DNA from: Stenopsyche tienmushanensis
Lineage: Eukaryota > Arthropoda > Insecta > Trichoptera > Stenopsychidae
Direction: 5' to 3'
Assembly: GCA_008973525.1 (NCBI GenBank)
Contig: WACJ01000516.1
Coordinates: 186,001 to 250,000, forward strand
Length of the DNA: 64,000 bases
Shown here: positions 9,396 to 20,045 of the stretch, in pieces
Position numbering within the stretch: the stretch's first letter is position 1
Layout of the letters: each line of letters opens with the position of its first letter
Made by a program: the position numbers and the translations under genes
The notes under the pieces: generated by a model
Told to the model about the DNA's origin: nothing
Databases searched by the model: none
What the model saw: only the letters and a program-made list of their open reading frames with translations

Positions 9396-11153
9396 CTATG
9401 AGTAGACTTTAATTTCACGTTTTCTACTGCATTATTTGCCATATTTTGGCGAAATAATCATCGTGGAAATTTAACAATTGATATGTATCTTATTTTTTAA
9501 CGCGATTTCATTATAAAATGTTTGCATGATTATGCGATGCTATTGCGATCATGCATTGATCGGTTTTGCCACTGTCATATAATTTCCTTTATTTTTGTAC
9601 TGTTTTATAACCCTTTTGTATCTATATTTAAGTGCTAAAATTTAATAGCATGTTTCAGGCATATACATTTAATAAAAATGAACGTTACCATATGGTCACA
9701 CGTGTTTTTTGTTTTGGTTTGAAGACCTATGTATTTTATTTTTAATTTTGTAAACATTTTCGGAGAGATGGTATTCTTCAATCTTTCTTGTTATGTAGCT
9801 TACAATGAATAAAGACTTTCAAGTGCTTTCATTTATATGAAAATTTCCGTGTTATGATTAATTTATGTTGTAAATATGTATTAAAAAATACATTTCATAC
9901 TAATTATAACCATTTAATTTTAGCATACAAAAATTAAAAAAACATATTATAAATTTGCATAAATTTGGCGATTTCATTCGAGGGAAATGGCTTTAAACGT
10001 TTAAATGATGATGACATCAGAGATTCGCACGCCAATGAAAAATTACACTAAGCATTTACAGTAGGGATCTATAATATTGAATGCTTCTACTGGTTATAGT
10101 GATTTTTAACTGTTAATTATAAAGAAAGAGAAAATTGCTAAGAAACAATATTCATGCTGTATAAAATATTATGATTTATTCAAACAGCATAAAATAATTC
10201 TTAAAATGGATTTTGCATATAAAGTCTATGATCAATTTAAAACCTAATCAATCCAGCTGGCATCAGATCGGATATCTTCAGAAGAAATAAGATTTGATGT
10301 TATAAATATTGAGGATATTTAAAAACCACTGACATTTTTGCATAGAATCTCTTGATTTTGTACAAGTTTATTGTATTTTTATGCAGTTTTAACTTTTGTC
10401 ATTTTCTTTAGTTTCATTAAATTGTATACAATTGAGTTTGTGAAACGTAGTGGCACAATTTATGTTGCAAGGCGAATAGATGAAATACATAATATCGAGA
10501 TGGGTGGATGCTTTTGGCTCAAAATGATCTCGCTTATGTTTACGCTTATGAATTTATTGTATTTATGTCTATATGAAAATAGAATTTATGAAGCTTAGCG
10601 ATTTGAGTTTTTATTGATTTTGGCCACGTTTTCGGTATTTAAAGTCAATCAAGTCGTCGGCGCGTATCTTCGCGATGAACGACGATGATAGATTCGCGTT
10701 TTATGGTATCGAAATAATTATGCCTATAAAACAATAATATAGTGATCGGCGATCGCGTGTTTTGAGATGCTGCCGTTGCAGATCTTTAACGTCGCCGCCG
10801 ATGCCAGGGCAATTTGGCAAAGTTGACTATCATCAACCCGCTTATATCTTACATCTTTAACATTGCACAAGTACTGTTATACGTTGGACCATTTTAACTA
10901 GACAGTTTAATTACTGACGTTATTTATCTGCCGCGCTTATTTTGCGGATCATAATCATTGGGCGGTCGCAAATATGACGGTATGAAGTGTGCAAAAATGT
11001 ATGGTGGTTTTGTGGGATTTTGCGGCTTGCGTTACGGGGTTGTATTTTTAGGCGTTCGGGGGTGATGCGACGTTCGTGTTGTCGTCTTTTCAGGGTAACC
11101 TAATCAATAATTACTGATCTTCTAGAACTCCTAACCCGCCCCTGAACTTTCAG
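9396..11153. other. Unassigned stretch, AT-rich then more mixed
   Basis: 9.4-10.6 kb is AT-rich with no supported feature; a 75-codon frame at 10371-10598 has no recognisable product. From about 10.64 to 11.1 kb the base composition is more even, with several CG-containing palindromic words (GATCGGCGATCGCG). That could be regulatory or 5' sequence for the exon candidate that follows, but nothing specific can be named. Confidence 0.5.
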
Positions 11154-11275
11154 CTAAAGTTCACGACCTGCCTCCGGTTAAGACATTATTCCACGGTAAT
11201 CAAACGCGTGCCATCTTATTGAGTCCTGACGATGGAGACGGTAGTGCTGCGGATGCCGAGCCCACTATAGCCTGA
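11154..11275 (+). CDS. Candidate exon, unknown gene
   Basis: A splice-acceptor-like context (CTAAC, then CCCGCCCCTGAACTTTCAG) precedes an open frame reading AKVHDLPPVKTLFHGNQTRA, ILLSPDDGDGSAADAEPTIA and a TGA. Codon choice is more balanced than in the surroundings. The exon would start in phase 1. Either it is a terminal exon ending at the TGA (11273-11275), or it leaves at a donor-like GTAGTG after 11240, which gives an 87-nt symmetric exon. I recognise no protein family. The call rests on one open frame plus splice signals, so it may be chance. Confidence 0.35.
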
Positions 11276-12136
11276 ATGTTTTATAGCGATAGAAATATTG
11301 TAATAATTCTAGTATTGCGTGTTTGTTAATGTCATTTAATTTGTTTTCTAGACTCAAGTCGACAAATTTAAGGAAATATGTTTATTTTCGTAAATATTTT
11401 ATTAGGCGTCGTATCGCTTAACTTGTCGTTTCCTTATATTATATAAAACTTCGTCTCGCTTTACGCTTCATTTCAAGTTTATATCCGTAGAAAGTCGGAA
11501 ACAACTAAATTCATAAATAATTTTGTGATTTAGCACAAACTGTGTCATGCGCATTCTGCAATACGAATATACAAATACGACGATTGTCATCTAATGAATC
11601 AACAATATCGATTTTAAGATAATTGACCGAATACACTTTTGATCTAGAAAAGCACCAAAGAAAATATATTTTTGTACGAAAGTGTAAATTTTTCATCGAT
11701 TATAATGTATGAATATATATATTTTTTAAATTACTTGAGTTGGCATTGTCATATTTTATACATTGTCATAGCGCGAATTTTTATGCGATGTTATCATGAT
11801 TTAATTCGAAATATTTATAAGCGTAGAGAGACTTTCAATGAACACTATGCCGAAATTATGACCTAGGTAAGAGCGCTTTCTCCTGGCCACTCGCTGTTTA
11901 AATTTATTGATGTGAATTTGTAAAATTGCTTTTTCAAATGTAAGTTCGTATTTTTAAGCGTACACTGTCTAAATTGGATCAGCTATATAGTTATATCGGA
12001 TTTCATGGCGAATATCAATTTGTATTTTTAAATTAGAACAGAATACTTTTGCTTTCTAAAATTGCAATGATGTAACGTTTGTATTTATTCGTATTTTAAG
12101 AATTAAGATTTGTGCAAGATTCTTCACATTTTTCAA
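11276..12136. other. Unassigned AT-rich stretch
   Basis: Two overlapping open frames of 61 and 64 codons occur on opposite strands (11511-11866). The plus-strand one ends at a TAG that overlaps a good donor-like site (ACCTAG|GTAAGAG at 11867), which could mark a non-coding exon. No domain or family is recognised. Confidence 0.4.
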
Positions 12137-12435
12137 TCCTTTGAGTAGTGAGCTAATTTAAAATCATCAAAACCTTAAATGCTATATTTGCTTATCCGCC
12201 ATTCATCGTCATACAAATACACTTATCTATCAAGACCGCCGCAACGTGTATGAAGCTTGTATGTAAATAAATAAACACGATCGATAACACAGTATTCGGT
12301 CATTTCTTCAAGCAAACATAGACAATACACTTGAAATCGGTGCATTATATCATTCACAAATCATTATTAGTCGATAAATTTGGGTTAAAATAAATTTCGC
12401 TCGCAAATAGGCGACCGTACTACCATACAGGTTAA
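12137..12435 (-). mobile_element. Non-autonomous TTAA element, copy C
   Basis: Same family as copies A, B and the outer element at 48.4-51.3 kb. The low end is CCTTTGAGTAGTGAGC. The high end, read on the minus strand, is TTAA (12432-12435) then CCTGTATGGTAGTACGGTCGCC, which matches the left end of the 48.4 kb element. It is about 295 bp and non-coding. The low-side TTAA has decayed. Its interior matches the shared block with CTTGAAATCGGTGCATTATATC. Confidence 0.65.
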
Positions 12436-15236
12436 TATATGTACCACCTTTTCAAAAATATTAGTTAAGTAACATACTATCAACAGCCATTTATCATCAT
12501 TGAAAAAGGCATACTTTGAACTGATCTTTGTTCAGTAGAAAAATGCATAATTTATTTTTCAGTCCAACAACTCATAGCATTTTTCCTCTGGTTATACTTG
12601 CACAGATTTCCTTCATATTATAATGATTGACGACATGACGATTAAAGTGCACATGCATATAATGTCGAATGCGTCCCAAGTCTGTAGTCTGTGAAACTAA
12701 TGATTAGTGATCTAGGGATAAATAATTATTTCTGTAAACAATCAGTAATATTTTTTATATGCCTAGCAATATTATTGGCTGATAAGGAAATACATTTCAT
12801 TTTTTAAGCATATTCTTCCCTGTGAATTATTTGCATCATTTTATTGCATTGACATTTGAACATTGGTATGCTAATGAACATTTGAAATTATGTTAGTATT
12901 TTAGCGTTATATTTATCAATGTACAAAATCTACAACATCACCATCGCTGATTCTGCATCTTTATATTTTCAAACCCACAAGAGATTATGATTGATCCACT
13001 TATATTCTACAGCGCAAGGATGTATCCGATGGGAGTCAAATCCACTTACTCGCGCTCTTTCCGGGCTCATGTGGGTTCTTCGATAACCACATTTTGATCT
13101 TTGATGATATCTTAAAAATCGTTCGTTGTTTTTCTTGTAAATAAAATACATTTTTCATCATCGTGACCATAATTTTGAAGTATTTTTATCTGAGAACGAT
13201 CAAGGCCTCAGGTGACCAATAGCAGCTCTCACATTTCTCCTCTTGTAATTTTCCCGACGCATTTCTCGGAAATTCGGTTTTCATGGCCGTAGATTAGCGT
13301 CGGTCGATATTCAAGCGTATAGAACTTTGTTTCCGAATTTACGAAGAGACAATATTATTTTGAAATAAAAACATAATATGTTTTGTTAACATTCAATTTC
13401 GTAGCAGTGGGAAAGTTTCTGGAATTACTTTGTACGACCTCGATCATCGTGTGGTTATATAAGCTTAATTGCGCGAATTTTTTGATTGAAATATTTCTTC
13501 AGCATCCCAAATATATTATTTATGATTAATAAAAAAAATGGTAAACTAAAACCAACAAGGGTCGATATGCTAGGTAAACGAATTAGAATATTATAGGAAC
13601 TACTTTCTGAAAAACCCTTATATAATTACATGTATCTTAACATCATCTTTAATATGATTCGAAAATATATGAGACAGTCAGCAATTATATCGAATACAAT
13701 TTGTCTGACTTAAATTCAGTGTAAATAAAAGTCGTTGTAGATCCAATGGAACGCTGTGAGCATCTTAACACTTTGTATGTGGGGTTAGTTTGCCCAATCA
13801 TGCATTCAACAGTATACATAATTTTAAATTCTCAAATTAAATATTGAATCTCGTATTGAAAAATGGCAAGATATAATGGTAGGAATAAATATTTAAATTT
13901 AAAAAAAAATAACATTTCAACTAATAGATGGTTGAGTAAAACACGTGCAGCCCATATACAGCTATCCATGTGAGAAGCATGCACGCATACCCTGAGTGCT
14001 CCTGTGCTTTGTTGATGCTTGCACCGAAAACTACACACATTTCGATTCGAAAGGTATATCAATTAGAATCATCGGGACACAATATCTTTTTTCCATTTCG
14101 AACTGTAGTTTCGATGATATTATTCATCATCTTTTCACTAAAAGCCTGGTACTGTAGGCACGTCAATTTTCAGTATTAAAATACATAATTCAAATATATT
14201 TTTTATATAAAACGATGAACTAACTGAATACTGTCCTTATGGTTTTTTAGTATGTCTACGTGTCATTTAATCAATGCCTGTTCATACAATTTAAATAAAA
14301 AAAATAACTTTTTGTATTTTATCACGCTGATGCACATGCAGCATGTTTAAATATATCGGTACAGTAAGCTCTTTTGTCAGCATCACTAAAATTTCGTTTC
14401 AATCTATTAGCTGATTTAGGAATTATATCAATTTTACGAAATAGTAGAGTTTATAGAGGTATTTTAACTCTTGCAATATTGGGCATTGCAAAGCTTGCCG
14501 GTTATTCGCTTTCACCAAACGAATTGTTCCAGATATGAATTGAAATGATGACGTTTGTGTATTACCGCCTGCCGGCATAGTTCACCGAAGACTGATGAAG
14601 GCTTGGCCAGTGCATAAGACATTGACGGTTGTTATGTTTTGTGTACCTTAGCAACCACCAGACTAATATGCGCCAACATGGTGCATCCGTTAAACGTCTC
14701 GTAAAAAAAATTCCCCGCACGAATAATGGTTGTGCTAATATAATTATCGGATACGCGCCCAATACCTCATCAAAGTTTCATCGCAATCGGATGAACGGTA
14801 CATTATAACAAAATTCCATTGTTTTTCACCAAAAATTTTGCATCAAACTTGCTATCTTGAAATGTCGATTTTGATCAATCCCAAATAGGTTTAATTTTGA
14901 AATGTTGTTTTTCATTCGGGCTTAACAATAAATACGTCAAGGGTTGGAGTGTAAGAGGTGTCGTATTTACAAGCATATCGTAGGGATTGTTATTATTCGA
15001 TCTGATATTTTTCACGTTAACGGCACGCTCTGCCATATATTCGCATATCTTACATATTTATCCGTATCAATCCTCCGCCATCTACGTTCCATTATGCGTC
15101 GAACGAATTTCTTCGGGCTTTTATCGCGTCGAAGATAAATTTAGAAGTGTCTAATGCGTGATAAATTACCGTGTGATCTATGTTCCCCTTTCACCGAATC
15201 CCGTTCATGATATTATTTGCATTTAATATGTTGCAG
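12436..15236. other. Unassigned AT-rich stretch
   Basis: No supported gene. On the minus strand near 13224-13300 a short ATG frame reads MKTEFPRNASGKLQEEK, which superficially recalls an AMP-binding enzyme tail but is isolated. A lone TTAACACTTTG near 13768 resembles the end of the 5.84 kb element without a partner. Frames of 60-76 codons between 13.8 and 15.1 kb have no recognisable product. Confidence 0.5.
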
Positions 15237-15322
15237 ACATTCGCAAAAACTGGATAATGAAGGAGGATCGCCGCTAAACATGACTAGCCCTGTTCGGGAC
15301 CAGTCTCGCCTCATCAATATAG
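15237..15322 (+). CDS. Candidate internal exon, unknown gene
   Basis: Bounded by a good acceptor (TTTAATATGTTGCAG) and a strong donor (AATATAG|GTGAGA). The only open frame starts in phase 2 and reads HSQKLDNEGGSPLNMTSP then VRDQSRLINI, ending in phase 1. The length is 86 nt. The other two frames are closed by TAA. The residue composition (polar, with proline and serine) is that of a cytoplasmic linker rather than a folded domain. I do not recognise the protein. The two splice signals together make this one of the better exon candidates in the window, but its phases do not match the 11.15 or 36.3 kb candidates directly. Confidence 0.45.
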
Positions 15323-17251
15323 GTGAGAATACATTTATTCTTCATTTTAAAAAAAAATCCTCTATCTGTGATAAATAGTATCTTTTGTATTCAGAATTAT
15401 CAATTTATTGTTTTTAAAGTGTTCCCATGGAAAACAAACAACAGTGATTCGAAAAATTTCAAAAAAATGTAAAGTTTGTAAAGTTGGCCAAAACTGATAT
15501 TTTTGTAACAAAAACAATCTGTATACCTTTTATGAAAATCTTCTTAGTTTTTATTACACTTTATCCCATTTCCGTCGCCCCATCACCGAATTACGAAAAT
15601 TATATATTTTTTTAAATTCAATGTTGGATTCATAATTGGTTTGGTTGCGACCGAAAAAGGTTAAAAACCCCTATACTATTATATATTTTATGTACATACA
15701 AATTTTTATTTTTGCTTGTGGTGTGCCAAGAAATTCTGGAGAAAACGTTGGTGTGCCGTGGAAAATAAAAAGTTGCAGAGTTCTGCGCTAAATCTCGGAA
15801 ATACCTTCGGATATACATTATTAATTTATTGCGAAAATATATGTGATATTCATTTTGTGTTTTTGAATAAAGAAACAATTCATTCGTCGTTCGATTCGCC
15901 TAATTACCTTTAGACACTTGACCTGGAATTCTTCGTCCCAGTTATGCCCACATACACTTTTCTGATTTTCCCTTTTATGTGGGACCAATGGCAGTAAAAC
16001 AATATTTTTATAGGTTTAGTAGTAACCCTCCCCCAACCCCTCCGAGTTTCAGGGGGGTGCGTTTGACTCGATGAACCCGGCACGTGTAAGATTTACCGAA
16101 ACGATCGCACTGTTTTGATGCCAGAAGTGCCAGCAACGTTGGAAAATGAATTTTCCGAGTTACATTAGTTTCGACGCGGGTCTCTCGGAAAACACTTAAC
16201 TTATTACACCGAGTAACGGAGCGCGCTATTTTATGTATTTTTACTTTCACACGTGCCGCACCGATGCATTCACTATAACAAATCATTCTAAATATTTGTT
16301 TAGTTTCTCACGTACACTACCATGTATTGCCTTACTGAACTAAAGCTGTTTTTTTTTATGCCTCAGATCTAATGGCAATTTTGGAATGCTCCATTTCTTG
16401 TGGCTTGTATATCATACATTTTTGATCTCTCAAATGTCTTTATGTAGAGAACTAAAGCCTCGATAGATATAATCGCGCAGCACGTGGTCATCGTTAACCC
16501 AGATATGCTCATCGTCCTACAGATAGGTCATAACACGATATTTTTAATGTGTGAACAAGATGCTGTGTGTGAAACGCGCTTGGCGCGTTCTTAGCACGGA
16601 CGAATTAATTACAACTGTTTGATATGCAACATGATGGATAATACATGTCATTGATCAAGTACTCATATAGGGGACTATTCCCTGTATAACTGTTAAATTA
16701 TTAATTAATATTATTATAATTATTATATTTATTCGCACTTTTAATCAAGCGAATTTGAAATAATTTTATTCTGTTCGATTTACTTCAGTTTAGTTTATAA
16801 TACTATTATCGAAAGTAATGGAAAACTTAGAGATTCATAAATAATGTATTATTTTAATGTAAATATCTAAATCTTCGTGATCATTTTTTTTTTGTGTGTG
16901 GGGATTCAATTAATGTTTAATCATTCGAAATATAACTTCAATTTATCTCCGATTTATATTTATTTCCTATCGATCGGACTTCCATGGTGAAGAATATCAT
17001 CGATCATCCATCGACATACGTGGCTTCCTCCATTCCCACTACTATACTTTGTCAAACTTTAAAAATATTTTTATGTTCATTAAAGATTGCCTAGTCGGTA
17101 TACTAAATATCAACATTCTATATTTAATACTTTTCGCATAAAAAATTGTTACAAAATCGATCTCTTTTGGGCCCAACAAGGTAAAACATCCTTTAATGTA
17201 ATCACATAATAAAAACATTTAAATTAAAGCACTAATTGGTAAAAAAAAGTT
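15323..17251. other. Unassigned stretch
   Basis: No gene is supported. A 92-codon minus-strand frame at 16008-16286 (MICYSECIGAARVKVKIHKI...) lies in a patch with more G+C but has no recognisable domain. The rest is AT-rich with long T runs. It may be intron of whatever gene owns the 15.2 kb exon. Confidence 0.45.
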
Positions 17252-17670
17252 TTATGACGCTCTTATCAAAATGTCCCTTGATAAATCTCTCCAATATTCT
17301 TGTAGATTATTCCAGAGCATATTGGCGATAAGGGGATGAACGATTTTTCGCTTTTCGATCGATCTGATCTCATAATTAAAGTTTGAAAATTGTAGGGGAT
17401 AGTTAATTTTTTTTTTTAAATACTAGACCGTTTTCTCTGCATTAAAAAATCATTTTGCTGGAATGCTTTACCCTAATATTCCATGACCTGAAAGTACTGC
17501 ATTTTTTGAACCTGAATCTCCAGTTTTTTCGCTTTTAAAGCAACCCCACACCGTTACATTTTCATCTCTATATTAAATTGAAGGCAGTAAACATAATTGG
17601 GAAGCACATTCCGATTTTTCTTCGAGTAAAAAATTCAAATTTGGATTCGTTCATCCAAAAGACATTTTCC
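17252..17670 (-). pseudogene. Tc1-like transposase remnant
   Basis: On the minus strand, pieces in several frames follow the order of a Tc1 DDE transposase. First comes a TNPNLNFLL block (DESKFNLF in the family), then RDENVTVWGCFKSEKTGD (GGGSVMVWGCFSASGVG). Next is FQQND (FQQDNDPKH), then a tail NMLWNNLQEYWRDLSRDILI matching the ...ELQEEWNKIPQEVL region. Stops and frameshifts interrupt it and the second and third catalytic residues are lost. No terminal repeats were located. It is a dead fragment. Confidence 0.65.
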
Positions 17671-17789
17671 GATCATTACTTGTCTAATTTTTAAGTTTTG
17701 TTGTCTAATTTTTAAGAATATATTTTCCACGCGTTTTTTGCGACTATTAACTAAATTTTATTATTGAAGAATCATATTTTTTGTGCGTA

Positions 17790-18210
17790 TCCGAGTTAAA
17801 TTTGCGTGACTCGCGGACCTAACATTGTGGCTTTCATCAGCAGTATCGTCTTGTCGGGGGTCCAACGTTCATTCGGGGGGAGGCACTAATTTACGATCGT
17901 CGACTGGAAAATCACGCCGGCCCCGGGTCGCAAATGCGAGGCGGCCCTGGGATTCCCTCGGCAAAGGCTCACCTTTAACCGTGGTCCGTTTGTTACCCCA
18001 CAATCGTTGGACACGTGCATCTATTTTTACTTTTATGGTAAAAAAAATAGCACGTGTCGCAGCTACGAGCAGGTTCGTGTTTTTAGTGATTGTCGTTATA
18101 TTTGTGCGCGATATTGTGGCCAATGTTTATTATTATATTTACTATGCCGCTGGCGACCTAAATAAACCCGATGAATGGTGGCTTGACGGTTTGTTGGAAA
18201 ATTGAAAAAT
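17790..18210. other. GC-richer block with overlapping open frames on both strands
   Basis: Around 17870-18060 the sequence is unusually G+C-rich for this window. It carries a 126-codon frame on plus (17825-18205) and an 84-codon frame on minus (17869-18123). The plus frame has an arginine-rich start, a hydrophobic segment (FVFLVIVVIFVRDIVANVYY) and ends NKPDEWWLDGLLEN. Neither has a recognised domain or clear splice boundaries. It could be an exon, a promoter region or chance openness caused by high G+C. Confidence 0.3.
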
Positions 18211-18709
18211 CGTTGTGTTTTTCGCATGCCGTATGAATTACGTCCCTACGTCATGGATGCCCGAATTATGGCAGCACGTGTTGAAAGAATTCCAAAATTC
18301 TCATGCACGCTCCTCTACAGAATTCAGACTATTTCTAACAGTTTATTTTGATTTGCTTAGATTCATGGAACTTAGAAATTTCTCGATATTTATTTACAAC
18401 GACAATCTATATTTTAACAATACCCATTCGAACACAAGATAAGAAATATATAATAGTAGAAAACTGATCATTTAAACTTGATATAATCATATTTTAATTT
18501 TAAAGAAACTTTTATGCCATAAATTAAAATGTAAGCTTAGTTTGAACCATTCCTGCTTTTAAAGGAAATCTCTCATTTGCTGTGGACGTCTCTTTTATTA
18601 TCAACTCTTTATGGTTCATATTCGCATTTTCGCGTGATAATAAAATAACGTAAAAGTCCGCTTATGCGTTATGCGTGTTAAGAATGAAGCTTTAAAAATG
18701 AAACTTTAT

Positions 18710-19200
18710 TTTTGCTATCATGCGAAAATGCGCCTTCAGACAAAGGGGTACAAGTAGGTAAGTTCGATATTCAAATATATTTGCCATTTTTTCAATATTC
18801 GAAAATTCGAATATTTATAATATTAGTGGGATATTATTCGTTTTTTTTATCAAGTAATTTAGAACGTTATAACAAGATAGAACTCAATAAACATGATGAT
18901 AAATAGATTTCTAGATTATGTTCTTCTCCCAATTGAAATTGCACGAATAAAGAAGAAACACCCTCATCACGTTAATATCATATTTGAAAACGGAGAAAGA
19001 TTCCATCCAAGACTTTGATTAGAATTTGTCGGAAATCAAAGCCCGGAAAATTTCATTTGATTTCACGCCTTTGTGTTCTAGAAAACGCGTTGCGCAACAG
19101 AAAATGCTACTTCTCGCCTTCTTTCTTCAGTGACGGGATCAAAAAGCTTCCTTACCGATGGAATAAATGTATTTTTAATAAAGGCAACTAACCACAGCGG
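18710..19200 (+). repeat. Third copy of the hAT/mariner junction repeat
   Basis: 18764-18830 has the ATATTCGAAAATTCGAATATT motif also seen at 57.25 and 59.75 kb. 19079-19198 contains GAAAACGCGTTGCGCAACAG followed by a frame reading FSDGIKKLPYRWNKCIFNKG, the C-terminal signature of mariner transposases. The block just before it (AATTTCATTTGATTTCACGCC) also matches the 60.0 kb arm, so the junction is shared by three loci. Confidence 0.6.
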
Positions 19201-19229
19201 GTCAAATGACCTGTCTTTAATATGGTATA

Positions 19230-20045
19230 TATTAGGGTGTCCCATAAGTTTCTTTCGTTTTCATTCTGCAAGCCTCATAATGCCTTCTTGCTAAAATTTC
19301 CCAAGTTTGTTGGCAAAATATTGATCAAGGTACATTTTTGTATCATTTTTTGAATTAAAATTTTTACCACGTAAAGAATTTTTCAATGAAAGAAATAAAT
19401 AATAATCTGAAGAAGCAATGTCCGGAGAGTATGGAGGATGAAGTAAAACATCCCAGTCAAATGATAATAATTTATTTCTGACGAGCAAAGTCACATGAGG
19501 CCTGGCATTATCGTGATGAAAAACAACGCCTCGTCTGTTCGCTAATTCTGGCCGTTTTCTGGCAATTGCATCCTTTAGATTGTCTAGTTGGAAACAATAT
19601 TTTGTTGAATTGATCGTTTCACCTTGCTGAAGTAGCTCATAATAAATATACCCCCTTCCATTCCCACCAAATGCATAGTAAAACTTTTTTTGGATGTAGG
19701 CCAGGTTTAGCTACAGTTAAAGCTTCTGTACCCTTGGTCTGAGACCGTTTACGTTGGATATTCTCATAGAGTATCCAACTTTCATCTCCAGTGATAAGTC
19801 TCTTCAAAAAAGGTTGGCCATTATGTCGTTGGAGAAGTAGATCGCATGTTGAAATACGCTGAAGTTTATTTGAGTCAGTCAGTTCATGAGGAAGACACAC
19901 ATCTGAACGTTTGATGTAGCCCAATTTTGTCAGATGATTATGTACGGATGTTCGTGGAATTTCTAACTTGTTAGCTATTTTACGAACAGTATATCGCGGG
20001 GATGATTAGATCATTTGCGAAAGAAACTTATGGAACAATCTAATA
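19230..20045 (-). mobile_element. Mariner family 2, copy i (5'-deleted)
   Basis: Terminal repeats TTAGGGTGTCCCATAAGTTTC (from 19232) and GAAACTTATGGAACAATCTAA (to 20043) have TA on each side; the element is 812 bp. Minus-strand coding remnants are KRSDVCLPHELTDSNKLQRI, FLKRLITGDESWILYENIQ (first aspartate), GLHPKKVLLCIWWEWKGV, then in a shifted frame a HHDN second-aspartate block, and finally HPPYSPDIASSDYYLF (third). The first roughly 80 residues (first HTH) are absent because the 5' terminal repeat is joined directly to internal coding sequence. Frameshifts make it non-functional. Confidence 0.85.

Noticed and set aside
13215..13300. Minus-strand MKTEFPRNASGKLQEEK resembling the C-terminal motif of AMP-binding enzymes
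   Set aside because: Only about ten residues fit, an in-frame stop lies just upstream, and no other part of such an enzyme is nearby.
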